This document shows positions 1 to 12,070 of a stretch of 64,000 nt of DNA, piece after piece; within the stretch, counting starts at the first letter, position 1, and every line of letters begins with the position of its first letter. The DNA is from Pyrrhosoma nymphula. Its lineage: Eukaryota; Arthropoda; Insecta; Odonata; Coenagrionidae. The stretch lies in assembly GCA_963573305.1 (NCBI GenBank), contig OY754335.1, forward strand, positions 16,221,501 through 16,285,500, in the 5' to 3' direction. Position numbers and translations under genes: made by a program. The notes under the pieces are model-generated. The model made no database searches. It saw nothing but the letters and a program-made list of their open reading frames with translations, and had not been told where the DNA came from.

Positions 1-3000
1 AATTTTCAAAAGGAAAATAACGCATTTCGCTATTTATAGAACATTTATTAAATGATTTATAACATTATATTACAGCTCAGAAATATGATAATTCAAAATC
101 TTGAACTGGATTATTTTAGATGCCGTAAATGTCACTGTTTATCGGAATGATGGTGACACTATACTCCTGTATACCAGCCAGGTTCATTAATTTACAAGCC
201 TAAGCTAAACTAGGGCAAAGGTAAGGGATATCTCATTCAGAGTGACAGTGTTGCTAAACGTATGTGCCATACATTTCGACCCAAGGATTAATTGTACCCA
301 CTTCAGCAGAAAGTCCATTTTAAAAAGAGTAAAAATGAAAATAGAACGACACCGGATCCCCGCGCGTTGGTATCTAAATAGTCATGGAAAATGGAAATTT
401 GTGATAGAGGAGGCGGAAGCTATCAAGCGAGGATTTATGTCGGGCACAAAATTACTAGGATTTCGAATACGTCACATCATTCATGATCCGTAAAACCACG
501 ATTTCCCTGTTTATGTCGAGGGAGCTCCACACTTACAGCTAATGAACTGCAAACTGCTCATCGATTGAATTCATTTTGAAAAGCATTGTACAAAATAAAA
601 GTGTTCTTCTATCACGGAATAATAAAACGTACCGGAAATGGAAAATTAAATCACTGAAATTAAGAATTATCATGCTTGTATTTTTATAGGACATCACGAA
701 ACCAAATCTGTTTTGGCGATGTCGATCTATCACCCACATCCTTGTGAACGAATATTCCTCATAACATTCCTATTTCTTGTGTACACAATAGAAAAGTATT
801 TTTTTCGCCGTTTTAAGGTGTTTCATTGTAGTTTAACGAGTATATAAATTGTTATTAGTATTCATTAAAAACTCAGAAGTTGCACTTTCTCTTGGGTTTC
901 AACAAACAAAAAAGCGGCCTCAGTCAAAATGAGTTTAAACTTATGAAGTTTTTTTTTCTTGACACATTATCGCTGGAAGATAATTTACCCGTAAAATTTG
1001 GCAACAAAACGGTGCAGATTATTATTTTTCAAGTGCCGTGATATTTATGTTTAATGCGATTTTTTTAAACTGTCATTAAAATATTTTCTGCTTGGGGTTC
1101 AGTCGTGTTTCTATAGCATTTTGACTGAGCGTTTATGCAGCTGAGAGATTAAAAAAACACTAAATTTTCTTCCGTTGTGTGAAACTATGTGTTTGTTATA
1201 TCATATCATATCAGCATGAAGCGGAGATAAGCATTGGAATAAAATTAGTTTTATCCTCATTCCATTGATTTTTACCGGCGAATCCGATATTTTGTAACCT
1301 GTCTTTATCAAAACATTTTTTTCGTAAACGATCGCAGACCACGTAACCCGAGACAATTCAACCTTCCTGAATTCCAGCTCTGGAGGCTTTCATGATTGCA
1401 AGGATAAACTTTTTTATCGAAAATAAAACGGTACATTATTATTATTTTTGGAAAATAAAATACGCAATTGACTTGATGCAATTTGAATTATCACCCTCGT
1501 GGCTAAATCACTGCTCAGCATTTCTCACTTACATATATGTATGAATACGACATAAACCCATTTAAACTAAAAATCACGCCTTTCCCTTTCGGGGTGGGCC
1601 GCTTCGGTGGGAATAAGACGAAAGCAGGAAGTTTTCAACTGAAGGGAATAAATGTTTATGTATTGATAGCCACCAGCTTAAGAATGAAATAACAAAATAC
1701 TCAATAGACTACCAGTTACGTAGTGGTAAACCATATGCGAAACGAATCACATTAGATCTATTAACTAGGTAGTATATTTATAAAGATGAAGGCAATTAGA
1801 ATATGGGCAGGGAAGTTTTTTTCTTTTTCAATTCTTATGATTGCCATTATTTACGTACCTCGAACGATTTTATATGAAAAATGAGAACAATTGCAGGCCT
1901 ATTTGAACAAAATGAGGCCTATTTGGAGCCATTTACCGATTTTTATATCTTTTTGGATTTAAGAGTATGAATAGCAACGTACTACGGCGTTATTTGACTA
2001 TAAGCCAAAATCGATGTCAAAAATAAATGCCAAGGATTTCCAAAAACTACATCCTTCATCCATACAATGTATATCATTAAAATAACCAGACGGTTGGTTA
2101 CCCGGTTATTGATCCCATAAGTAGAGAGTGATAGCAGAATCATGAGTCTGGCATCTAAAATACATAGCACTCTGTATCACGAAAGTAGAAATCGTTTTCT
2201 TGACACTACTCAAAGTGTTCTACAGGGGAGTAGTATGAATTACATGTACCTATATGCTTCCATTTGCATAGAAAAATTACGTGTGAATAATATTTTCCCA
2301 AACTAAAATCCATATTAACTTAGTAAAATTCTAATTATTGTAAGCACGAGAGTTCCTTCCAAGTATTTAAATTCGAATTGTACTTCCGTATGGCGAAGAA
2401 AAGTTCGCTTTTTTCTCAAGGCCGCTAAAATATAAAGCGCGAGGGTTCTCTACATTATTTTATGCAAATTATAATCATTATTTCACCAATGAGAATGTGA
2501 TAAGAGCTTATCGAAAATTAATGACAATTCAGCAAAACTAAGGAAATTAGTGGATGGAAAAATACCTCGCCAGTTTAATTCGTAAAATATTTGGCATTCG
2601 TGATCCAAACGGATGATTTTTTTCATTCAAATATATTTCATAGCTATTTATGTCAGGAAAAGGAGAGTAATCTCTGCCTTTGTTTAAGGTGTGTCCATTA
2701 TTAAACGTTACTCTTTAGGTTACTCACGCAAATGAAGCTCGGCACGAAACACCACAGCGTATTTTGCAATGATAAATGGCAAATAAACACTTCAAGAAGC
2801 ATGCCAACGTTCATTTCCTTTGAGTCTTGACGGTACACAATGATTGTGATCCCGTTATTGGGAAAACGATTGCGATAGATCACGTTTGTTTATTTTTCCT
2901 TTCGAACGAGCGACTGGTGGACGCGGAAACAAAACCAAATAGGCCGGTCACACGTTAGCCTATCTTTTTGATTGAACATAAATGCATAACAACCACTCCC

Positions 3001-3653
3001 ATGCATTACAAATTGCCCTGAAAGTGTCTGCTCGACGATAAACGTGCCGCAGGCCGCGCTTATCCCGAAAGAGCTTTGAATATCACGGCAAAGTTGCGGT
3101 GATATATCGCATCGAAAATAAAAAGATGAAAAAAACCACCCTGAGTCCTTCTTCCTCTAGGGCAGTGTGATATTCAAGTTTCAATACCACCTTAGGTTAA
3201 ATATTTGGATGCGAAAAATACCCATTTTATCGTAAATTGGATGACTTAGTTTGATATGACCTACGATAATGTATATCGCAAAACAAAAGAGGTAGAATCT
3301 GAGGCATAGTGAGGCTTTGCAACATACTATTTTCTGCAATGGACTACTTTTTGGTATCTGTATCATGAAGGATTATTTTATATGTAGTGTAAACAGTCAG
3401 TAAGCAGTTAACTGTAATATTTGCTAGAATTTCAATTTTAGGTGCAATGGGCTTGGAATGATGTAACTAAAATGTTTTACTTCTAACAGTTTATTTTTTA
3501 AACAAAAAATCAGTTGAAATCAGGAATACGTTATCGTTCCTAAAATAACACGCTATATTTGGTACTTACGTACGAAACACTCGAGTTCGAGCTCAAAAAC
3601 AGTTAATTTAGCAATTTCGCACTCAATTTGACCACACTGCTCATGACATCGTA
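1..3653. other. AT-rich noncoding stretch, nothing recognised
   Basis: Both strands carry only short open frames (83 codons at 242-493 on the plus strand, and 60-66 codon frames on the minus strand). None has a recognisable domain or signal peptide, or codon use unlike chance. The DNA is AT-rich with short A and T runs. It is best read as intergenic or intronic sequence. I see no RNA gene or mobile element in it. Confidence 0.6.
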
Positions 3654-3735
3654 TGGCGCGGGATGTTGGTTAAGTATCGTGGCTTCCCAACCCGGGAGCC
3701 CGAGTACGAGTCCCGGAGGTGGCAGAGATATATCA
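3654..3735 (+). repeat. tRNA-like SINE head, degenerate
   Basis: A TATGGCGCGG...GGTTAAG stretch resembles an RNA polymerase III A box. It is followed about 45 bases later by GAGTACGAGTCCC, which resembles a B box (GGTTCGAATCC) flanked by CCGGG/CCCGG as a T-arm would be. The spacing fits a tRNA-derived SINE head, but the acceptor and anticodon stems do not fold convincingly. No target-site duplication was identified. It could also be a chance or pseudo-tRNA match, so confidence is modest. Confidence 0.4.
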
Positions 3736-3740
3736 GTGGT

Positions 3741-4596
3741 ATCCAGATGCCTACTTGGGTGCTTTTGAAGTGCATAGCAAGGGCAGTTCAGAACGCCCGA
3801 TGGACCACAAAAATGTAGACTATCTTGCTGAGAGCAGGACATAGTCTAAGCCGGGTTTCTCTCTATCATTCCTATTTTCCTCAATGAGCCCATCAATATC
3901 TCTTGTCCAAGATAATAGTGAACTTGACCATTATCAATGCAGCCAATCAGCAAACACGTTCAATGTCGGCTGGTAAGGCGAATCACGTAACCGAGAATTC
4001 CAAGATGGTGGCCTTTGTCTACATCATATGATCGCGAAAACGTCTATACTTTCCATCAAAAAGTATACTTTCCATTACTTTCTTTATCAAATCTGTAGAT
4101 TCCTTCAAACTCTTGTATTTAAATTAATGTTTAGTGTGGTCGTACGTGATTAGGCGCATTTACGCCATGATGACGCCGCTGCTTTTGTTTTGATGTACAA
4201 TTCATAGTGGTGGACCTGCGATTTTAACGTCTCTGCTAATTTCCGTTCAAGCTTTCATAATCTCGTTCTCCCCTGTGATTACTAGTCGATCATTTCACTA
4301 GACAGATGTAAAACTAGTTTTCTTTTTACCTTCGTGATGTACCCATAACACTAGCTCACGTAGGTGGCAGGTGATTGGGGTCGCCTATTGCTTTTTTGTA
4401 AGTTTATATCGACGACTGTTATCAGTCTCATATTAATTATAGTAGCATATTTGTCAAAACATTATTATTACATTTTAGGGCATAAAATCCGTTTGTGTAA
4501 TTCAGGTTATGCACAGGCTTTCCTCCATAAAATATTTTCCCCTCGGACAGAGATTAGTTAATGGCGCAAATGACCTCAGTAGTTAGCCGCCTCTCT
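3741..4596. other. Noncoding stretch, nothing recognised
   Basis: Only a 65-codon plus frame (4364-4561) without features is present. No repeat family is recognised until the SINE target-site duplication that begins at 4597. Confidence 0.55.
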
Positions 4597-4609
4597 TAAT
4601 TACTATGTT
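4597..4609. repeat. Target-site duplication, left copy
   Basis: TAATTACTATGTT occurs here and again, identically, at 4973-4985, exactly bounding the 5S-headed SINE. A perfect 13-bp duplication is what target-primed reverse transcription leaves behind. Confidence 0.85.
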
Positions 4610-4972
4610 GATGATGATTGTTTGTCGGGGGGGCCTTCGACAGGAGCCTGGGCACTTTGACCTTTCTTGATTCTTTGTGCCAACTCCATACCTGTCTGCC
4701 ACTTGCAGACAGGGGACAAAAGCACCACGTGAGAGGTATGGAGGTCGTCCCCCCCTCCCCGGTACAGGTATGGAGGGTGTTCTCCCTCTAACTCTCCCGG
4801 TCCGGGTATAACTCCCTCCGGCCTTTCGGTGGTCTGAGGGAGTATCGCCTCTCCATCCACGCCCGGTGGAGGCACGGAGGGCCACCCATCCAACCCCCGT
4901 CCGGGCCCAACGTTGCTTAACTTCGGTGTTCTGACGGGAACCGATGTTTCAACGTGGTAAGGCCCTTGCCCC
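4610..4972 (-). mobile_element. 5S rRNA-derived SINE (SINE3 type), complete insertion
   Basis: Read on the minus strand, the element starts with about 90 nt that follow the 5S rRNA gene: CCTTACCACGTTGAA, ACATCGGTTCCCGTC, then CACCGAAGTTAAGCAACG. The pol III A box is AAGCAACGTTGGGC (4905-4918) and the C-box equivalent is GGATGGGTGGCC (4880-4891), so the internal type-1 promoter is largely kept, although the interval between the boxes is altered. A GC-rich body follows, then a tail ending CAATCATCATC. The 363-bp unit lies between perfect 13-bp direct repeats, so both ends are defined. 5S-headed SINEs are usually mobilised by a partner LINE sharing the tail; that partner is not identified here. 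Minus-strand frames of 96-100 codons inside it are GC-rich artefacts of the body, not genes. Confidence 0.85.
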
Positions 4973-4985
4973 TAATTACTATGTT
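4973..4985. repeat. Target-site duplication, right copy
   Basis: This is identical to 4597-4609. It adjoins the 5' (5S-like) end of the minus-strand SINE. Confidence 0.85.
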
Positions 4986-5875
4986 ACTCACGGCTTTAGT
5001 GTGGCATCATCTCGAGTACACCGCAATTTTTGGAACTCGACGCTGTAGGATTTCATCAAGAAAGAACGAAGAAATGCTGCTCGCTTTTTAAAATACTGCT
5101 ACGAGAGAACTGAACAGGAAGGCTAATACAGCTCTTGGAGGGCATGGCATGGGAGCTGCAAGTGACTTGGAGGGTACATATAGGGCAAGTACACTAGAAA
5201 TTTCAGGTCACACATGTATCAAGTTGATATGGTGAAACATTATTTCTCCCGCTCAATAGAGCTACTGAAGAATCAACAAAAGTACAAAAAATGGAGTTAT
5301 TAAGTCAATCAGATTAATAAAAGAATTCCAAGCACTATTTATGACCTCAAAAAAACAGATATAAGTGTTAATCCATAATAGAGCACGTCTTACTACTTGT
5401 TCTATTCCTCTCCAGATTCCGCAAGTATTTCCCACGTCACGGCTGGTGTCCTTACAGATCCTGCCAATCACACCTTTGGTAGTGCGCCAGATGTATTCTC
5501 AGGATTTAATATCACTTGACATGCATCGCATGATCCCCGGGTTACTGCATGTAGTCTGTTTACTGCTGCATCGCTCAGCAATACTTTCCCGTTGATAAGT
5601 TATAACAATAAAGAACTAAATATTGTAGCAAGATTTGGTTTACTAACCTGTACTCCTTTCAACGAGGGTGTCATAAGCACTTTATTAAGAATAATTTTGG
5701 CCAATTACGGTATTTTTATTGATTTTTTCGAATATATCCTCTCGGCACTCCCAAAAGACGCACGCATTAGCTATACAGCTGATCATTCCAAAATGGCCGG
5801 TTGGGAATTTCCATGCCTGGAATATTCTCTGTATGCACTGTTTGCTCGTATAGTTCCATCCATTTTCTTCTATAT
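4986..5875. other. Noncoding stretch with an unsupported 147-codon frame
   Basis: The plus-strand frame 5592-6035 (147 codons) is the longest here. Its last third is Pro/Ser- and Lys/Arg-rich because it runs into pyrimidine- then purine-rich DNA, and the first part shows no domain. I do not call it a gene. Nothing else is recognised. Confidence 0.5.
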
Positions 5876-6240
5876 CCTATGCACCTATCCTCTTCCTTTT
5901 CCCAAAAATTGCCCTCCGCCACCCTCGCCCTCTCCCGCCCATTCCGAGTACTATCAAGATCCACTTTCCGCGTCGCCAACTAGAGTGCGGGGCAAAGTGC
6001 AAAGGAAGCGAAAATCACAAAAGCACTCTCCCTAGTGATGAAATAAGTGGGTGGTGGGCGGTTTGGGAAGGTGAGGAGAAGGTTTTCAAAACAACCGAGC
6101 GTCGGCGAAAAAAGTATCAGGGAGGAGTGCGGGGGGGTGGGGGGGGGTGCATAAATCCAACTTCATAAGAGGGTAAGGGTGACAAAAGAAGAGGAAGGAA
6201 CACGAGAAAGGGATGGATGGGAAGTCTTCTTTTTTTCTTT
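5876..6240. repeat. Pyrimidine-rich then purine-rich island with G runs
   Basis: The plus strand is C/T-rich at about 5880-5950, then strongly G/A-rich at about 6040-6215 with G runs near 6130-6148. This compositional inversion recurs at several places in the window. Frames crossing it are low-complexity. Confidence 0.6.
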
Positions 6241-7560
6241 TCCGAGGCTTTAGTTGTGGAGAATGGAAGAAAGTGGTTCTTCAATGGATTCGTATCACGT
6301 CTCACCCGTTAAGAATCTGGGACCCGGTGTCTGAGACTAAATTTGGAGATCGTTCCTGTTTACGTTGTATGCTAAAATCACTTGCCGCCCTCCATTATTA
6401 ATGTAGGTATAAGGAATACCAATATTTTCAGAACTCCTGAACACTGGTATCGTAGCTAATTTAATGTTGAATAAAAGTCTGTGTACGCCATTTTTGGCAC
6501 GTTTATTCAAGACACTTGCCCAGTCATCACGATACTTGCATTGGAGCTGATTCCAATTGGATTCTGTTACAAGTACTTTTTATCTTTCCGAATTTTAACG
6601 ATGACCATCACCGGAATTAAGCTATGCTCAATTCTTGATCTCCGCAACTCCGCGTCTTAGACCAAAAGTCATGGCTAAAATGTTTGATACGCATACGTGG
6701 ATGATCAAGCTTGTGTCACTGGTTCTGATTCGATTTTTGCCGGGACTCTAAAATATTGGCCTAGGAGAGTAAATGAAAATGACTGTGCATCTTTAGCTAT
6801 TTCTATGCCGTGATCTTGAATAGTAGGTATACGACCAATATTTCTTTCCTATATAATGGCATACTTTAGTGCCGTAATTTGGCGGGATGAAAATCATCAT
6901 ATACGTAACGAAACACTAATTACTGTACATTAAGTTATTTACACCGATCTTCCCTGATTAAATTCAAATTTCTCCCTCAATTATTAGTTAGGATGAATGT
7001 TTTAAGGTCATTTTCCAGGCAAAAGAGTATCATTAGGCACTACGGATTCAGGCAGTTTTGATGCTTAACTTCATTTAATGCACATTAATCGATGCATGAA
7101 GCTACTTGATTGCCAGATTACCTTTCAGCGATATGGAAAAACATGATTTTATTGTGTTTCAAAGATGAAAGATTTTAGGGTGTAGCTTTGGTTAAAAAAA
7201 ATGAATTAATTCGTGTAAGGTGATTCAGGCAAATACCTCAACTTGGAAGGCAATTTTCCCCAGCAACTGCTCTTTTAAAATGTAAATTTGTACATACACA
7301 TGTATGGTATGTAATAAGGCAGATATTACCAAGTATTTGTTAAACGACCCGCATATATAAGCACTATAGACATCTTGGATGTGTATGTAAATCTTAACAA
7401 AATCATCTTATGTGATATTCAAATACTCTAAATAGTTTAGGAAACACGTTTCCTGGATTTAAATAAATTAAGTAACATTGGTGATTAAGTAACAACCTCT
7501 TACCGTAGATTATTTTTTATGGAAGGAAAATGTTTAACATCTTCCATCATCATAGCAACT
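6241..7560. other. AT-rich noncoding stretch
   Basis: I recognise no gene, RNA or repeat in this interval; frames are short and featureless. Confidence 0.5.
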
Positions 7561-7712
7561 AAGACAATAGCAGAATATTGTCCGAATAGATAGATTAAAG
7601 GATTCTATTCGAACTTGACTCTATCTAGATGTAAAATAGGATGAGTCGGAAATCGAACCATGGAACCTTGGCTTCTTTTGCCAGTGTTAGGGCCAGTACG
7701 CCCCTAGGCTCC
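7561..7712 (-). repeat. tRNA-derived SINE, minus strand
   Basis: On the minus strand GAGCCTAGGGGCGTACTGG (7693-7711) matches an A-box region. CATGGTTCGATTTCC (about 7648-7662) matches the B box (GGTTCGANTCC) at tRNA-like spacing, ending CGACTCATCC. The related body lies toward lower coordinates and contains a loose inverted pair of ATTCGAA-type words (about 7585-7615). No target-site duplication was found, and the 3' limit is approximate. Confidence 0.6.
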
Positions 7713-8927
7713 TTAATTATCAAGGTAATTATTGTGTTAAAGGGAACTAGGCGTTATGCCATTGCGGTCCATCAAGGTTGACAACGCACAGGAAAAGAGG
7801 ACTTCAAAGAAATCACACCCCGTGAGGTTTCTAGCACAAGACAGCACTCAAGCAGTATTTGGCCACGTATGTGATGATTTTCATCCTGTCAAATCACGAC
7901 ATTAAGATGCGCCGTAATACAGGGAACAAATATTAGTTAGGAAAATGTAGATAAACTCTGTTGAATATATATCTGTCATAGCTCATCCTTTCCCCTCATA
8001 AATCGTGACAGTTTCAGGTATGCTTTAGCTGCATGTAATAATAACAGGGTGTAATATACATACTTAAGTAAACATAAATTTTATGCTTGGATTTGACATC
8101 CAAGAGTTTCACTGATGTTCAGAGGAATAAGGCCAGAAACAACACTATCCTATTATGTTAAAAATCTGGAGCTAATCAAGTTCTCGGCGTAATTTAAGAC
8201 GAAATTTGCGATTTTTTAATGTGAAATGAAATGTGCCCGTGACCCCATGACATTTATATAACGCGATCCAATTGAAATTCATATCCCAAAGTAATACGAG
8301 AAATGAGTCAGGTGGATGTCAGGAGGCCCTCTGACAATCTCCACGAGAGCTATATTCGTAGATATCGGATTGAAAATTCTAGCAAAGCCTCTATCCTGGT
8401 GGAGAAAGCCGCACTCAAACGCCAGCGTATTCTAAGTGAGCTCAGGGATATGAGTTTGTTTTAGCTAATTGGACACTCGCCGTGCTCTCGCCCAAGGCGA
8501 ATGTGAAAAGCTAAAGAAAAACACGACTATCGAACATGATGTCCGATATGGATTTGATTAGGGTCGGTAATCACCTAATTGAGCTCTTAATGAGACATTT
8601 CGAAACGGACGTAATTCCCCTCTCTAATGCCTCGTTTACAAGCTTCATACGCTGTTAAGTGGGACGCCAGTGGAAAGTTTGCCTTGTACCTATAAACACA
8701 ACTTTGTACTAACCTTAATGAACTTTTGAACCCCGATTGAACGATCGATTGATGTCACAATTTACAGTCGTACGAAGGCGCAAGTTAGTTGAGAGAGAAG
8801 TTTTATAATGGACGCTCAGAGACAACGTAGCTAATCGCCGATTGGTTTGAAAACATTAAATGCCAGGACAGCAACTTACTTTGCAATTACATTCTTACTC
8901 TTGAGCCCGCTCTCAGTGATGAGGTAT
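7713..8927. other. AT-rich noncoding stretch
   Basis: No open frame of 60 codons or more and no repeat was recognised. Confidence 0.5.
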
Positions 8928-8973
8928 TTATTTAAAGAATTCCGATAAAATTATTTAAAGAATTTCGATAAAA
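8928..8973. repeat. 23-bp tandem duplication
   Basis: Two adjacent 23-bp units (8928-8950 and 8951-8973) begin TTATTTAAAGAATT and differ at one base. This looks like a recent local duplication. Confidence 0.85.
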
Positions 8974-10875
8974 GAACCTTTCCCTTCTACTTGTAGAGCT
9001 TTGGTTGGTTTATTCGACTACATCTACTATCCCACTCGAAACCCACCAGATGGATGTGAGGCAAGGTATAATTTCTCACCACGCATTCACTAAATTACCT
9101 TCTATGAAGGTTCCTAGTTTAATAAATGGTGGAGGCATATTCTGCATTTTTTGTTATAAAATAAAAGCATAGAAATGCAATAATTTTGAAATGTAACTCA
9201 GACATTATAAATTACATGTAAGAAGGGATTGTATTACTACAGTGGATTTTTACATGATTCACCTTACTCCGCTGGCAAATAGCAGCAGTTATTTTAATCT
9301 CTCTATAACAATTCCTCGTGGGAATTATGGCAACCTAACCGTTCGAATAACGGTTCATGGTGAAATTAAAAAACACGGTACATTATTGAACATTTTTAAT
9401 TTAAGCAATTTACGGTGTGGACTTTCACACGCCATTAGCAAAGGTTCACTGAGCGACTCTGAGCTCATTGACTAACGAGTAGATGCTGAATAAGTTAGGT
9501 TACGATAAAAAGCTTAAGTGTAAAAACCTCAAAATCGTTGCAATTTCCTTCGTGAGTTTCTACGATATGCTCAATGGATATCAGATACGACTCTTATACT
9601 TTTCACCCAGAGATTACCAGCTTCTAAATTGCAAAAGGACACTATTTAGAATCCGTCTTTACGTCCACTGGTGGAAATAACCATCTTCATTTTACACCCC
9701 AACCGTTGCAAACAAAATCAAAGAAACGGATAGGTATGGAAAAGTTTGACTCAAGTATGGTGTAAACGCTTGCATATGATTTTCAGGGGCTCACTGAGTT
9801 TTTGCGAGCGTAGACATTGAATTTATTATTCGGTGCACATGAAAATTAGCAAGGAAAGGAAAACGATGGTCTAGTTTTATCTTGAACTTCTTAAGTTAAC
9901 ATCGGAGTACTTACTTATGCTCCTTACTTATGTTTCCTGTTCACCAGAGTCCACTAGATCCTCAATCGCTATTACGGCACAAATAGGAATTCGTCTGTGC
10001 TCAGGGTTTTCTGAATCAGCTATGTCCATCACAGAACGCAATCGCGAACGTATCCATCACAATTGAAACAAATCATAAAGGGATGTAAAGGAAAGGAAAT
10101 TTTTAAATCAGCTATAGCTTTTATAATATTTGCCTAAATTTCAAGGGTTACATGAGTGTCCTTGAGTGTGAAAATCAAAATCATGGCTTGGTTAACATAA
10201 GAGCAAGCTTGAAAAAGCGCGAAGTTTTTAATGCCATAATGAACGTCTGAAACGTCCACTTTATTAGTCTCGATCACTTTAAGATTTGTTACCGCTTCAC
10301 CAGAAGTCATCAGATACTTAATCACAGTGGGATTGGGAATGGGACTCTGGCTAAACTCGAGCTGATAAAAGTAATCATTACGACCCCGAACGATGCTAGC
10401 GAACTATAGGGGATGAAAAAGAGGAAAATATAAACTGAATTTTAACCTCGAAGGAGAAAAAGGGTCTCCAGAGTTCGTAGATTAGCAAATTTGCCTGAAT
10501 ACAGTTTAATACAATTTCATAAGTTACTCTTATTGGGATTTCCATACATAACCATACCTAATGTTGTAAAAAAAACTGCTATTAGGGTACGAAAGAGGTT
10601 GGCAATAATCATGTTTTTTTAAAGTTTATACATAAATTTCTAGGATTCACTGAGTGATAGTGTTTAAATAATGAAACTATAGTTCGGTTAGCATAATTGT
10701 TTTTAAATACCAAGTTGGACGTTTATAATACAAAACTTGAAAAAAAGAATCCGGTTACAACTCGTGCCCTCTTCACAAGAGGTCACCCGTTCGTCAATGG
10801 TAGATACGAACCAAAGATGAATCTGTCTGAAAGCAAGTTGGCTGAAGCCGCCAAGTCCATTACACAGCCATAGCG
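8974..10875. other. AT-rich noncoding stretch
   Basis: Short frames at 9242-9475 and 9483-9680 (plus) and 10134-10325 (minus) lack recognisable features. Nothing else was identified. Confidence 0.5.
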
Positions 10876-11530
10876 ATGCAAGCATGTCATAGAAGATGGG
10901 AAGAAAGAGGGAAAGTGCATGGAAGAGGAGAATTGGGGTGGCTCAGACTACGAGGCGCGGACGAGAAGGAAAGAGAGAGAACTGAAATGGTCGGGGAATA
11001 TGATGAGAGACGGGACGTGAACGAGAAATGGGAAGGGATGGAGGAAAGATTGAAAAAGTGAGTGGGGAGCTTGAATGGAAGAGAGGGGGGAGATGTAATG
11101 CATGAGTCGGTCCATTTGCCTCCCCCACTTCGCCCCCCCCATGCTCGTTCACTCAGGGAATAGGGTGGGTGAGACGATGGGTAGGATTCGCTGAAGGAAG
11201 TGAAATTTAAGAGCTGAAGTGGAAGAGGATGGAGAAAAATACGGAGTGGTGGTGGTAGGTAGTAGTAGTACAGGACTGCGGGGGGGGGGGGGGGGGGGGG
11301 AAGGGGGAGACTCGGATGAGGGTAGACGGGGAAGAAGATGATGAAGAATTGGACTCGTCATTTGTTTCACCCGTTGCGGGGGATCTTCGCTTAAACTCTC
11401 CATATTTCCTCGGACCATCCTGCCATCCCTCTTATTCTTCTCGCTACCCCTCCTTGAGCTTCTCTTTCCCTCGGTTCCATTCTCCCCCATTCGACTCACT
11501 TCCACTACATTCGACGTACTCCTCCCCATT
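10876..11530. repeat. Purine-rich to pyrimidine-rich island with 21-G run
   Basis: The plus strand is purine-rich from about 10890 to 11340 and switches to pyrimidine-rich at about 11390-11530. An uninterrupted run of 21 G lies at 11280-11300. Overlapping frames on both strands (for example 126 codons minus at 11149-11529) are Ser/Pro/Arg/Glu low-complexity products of this composition and are not called as genes. The block could form G-quadruplex or triplex structures. Confidence 0.65.
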
Positions 11531-11576
11531 AGACTGTCTTCTCCCCAAATTCAAAGCTTTGTAAAGGAGGTATGTC

Positions 11577-11705
11577 CGCTGAGGAGATATACACGAATGT
11601 GAAAAATTCACGATGACACAATCACTCGCACCGACTAGGATTCGAACCCAGATACTCCGATTTCACGTCGAGAGCTTAAAGCAACTAAGTTACTAGGGCA
11701 CCATC
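11577..11705 (-). repeat. tRNA-derived SINE, minus strand
   Basis: On the minus strand GTGCCCTAGTAACTTAGTTG (A-box region, about 11682-11701) is followed by CTGGGTTCGAATCC (B box, 11638-11651), both typical of a tRNA head. The body ends in CATTCGTGTATATCTCCTCA (about 11579-11598), and that tail recurs at 11877. It belongs to a local cluster of related fragments (11877-11911 and 11966-12070). Confidence 0.7.
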
Positions 11706-11876
11706 TTCCACTGTGACTCCAAAGAAACTATAAAGTCTTGCAAGTACCGTTAATACACAACCGCGAAGTACACGCATTCGTCCACAAGGCGCTTTAGTCC
11801 AAAAGATTAAAGACACTTTTGACCCATGGGTTTTTACCTCGGGCGAAATGAAAGACATAAATTAAGTGGCCTCACT

Positions 11877-11911
11877 CGCTGAGGAGATAACAAGAATGTG
11901 CGAAATTAAAT
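11877..11911 (-). repeat. SINE 3' tail fragment
   Basis: CGCTGAGGAGATAACAAG followed by AATGTGCGAAATTA matches the tail of the element at 11577-11705 (CGCTGAGGAGATATACACG...) on the same strand, with small differences. No tRNA-like head adjoins it on the expected side, so it is a truncated copy. Confidence 0.65.
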
Positions 11912-11965
11912 ATGAAAAATCATTCTTAAAACCATCACAACATCTTTGAAACTTGTGGTGAGAGG

Positions 11966-12070
11966 ACGCCTTGGCAGCCTAATTGGCCAAAACACTCAGT
12001 GGAAATTCGGGAGATCTGGGTTGTAATTCCAGCCCCAACTAATAAATTTTAATTGTGAATTTCGCAAAGT
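11966..12070 (+). repeat. tRNA-derived SINE, plus strand, degenerate
   Basis: TTGGCAGCCTAATTGG (A box, 11971-11986) and GGGTTGTAATTCC (B box, 12018-12030) have tRNA-like spacing. The sequence after the head includes GTGAATTTCGCAAAG, which resembles the body of the minus-strand element at 11577-11705. This suggests the same family inserted in the opposite direction. Confidence 0.6.

Noticed and set aside
4583..4893. Overlapping minus-strand frames of 96-100 codons
   Set aside because: They lie inside the GC-rich body of the 5S-headed SINE; Gly/Pro/Arg-rich composition, no domain.
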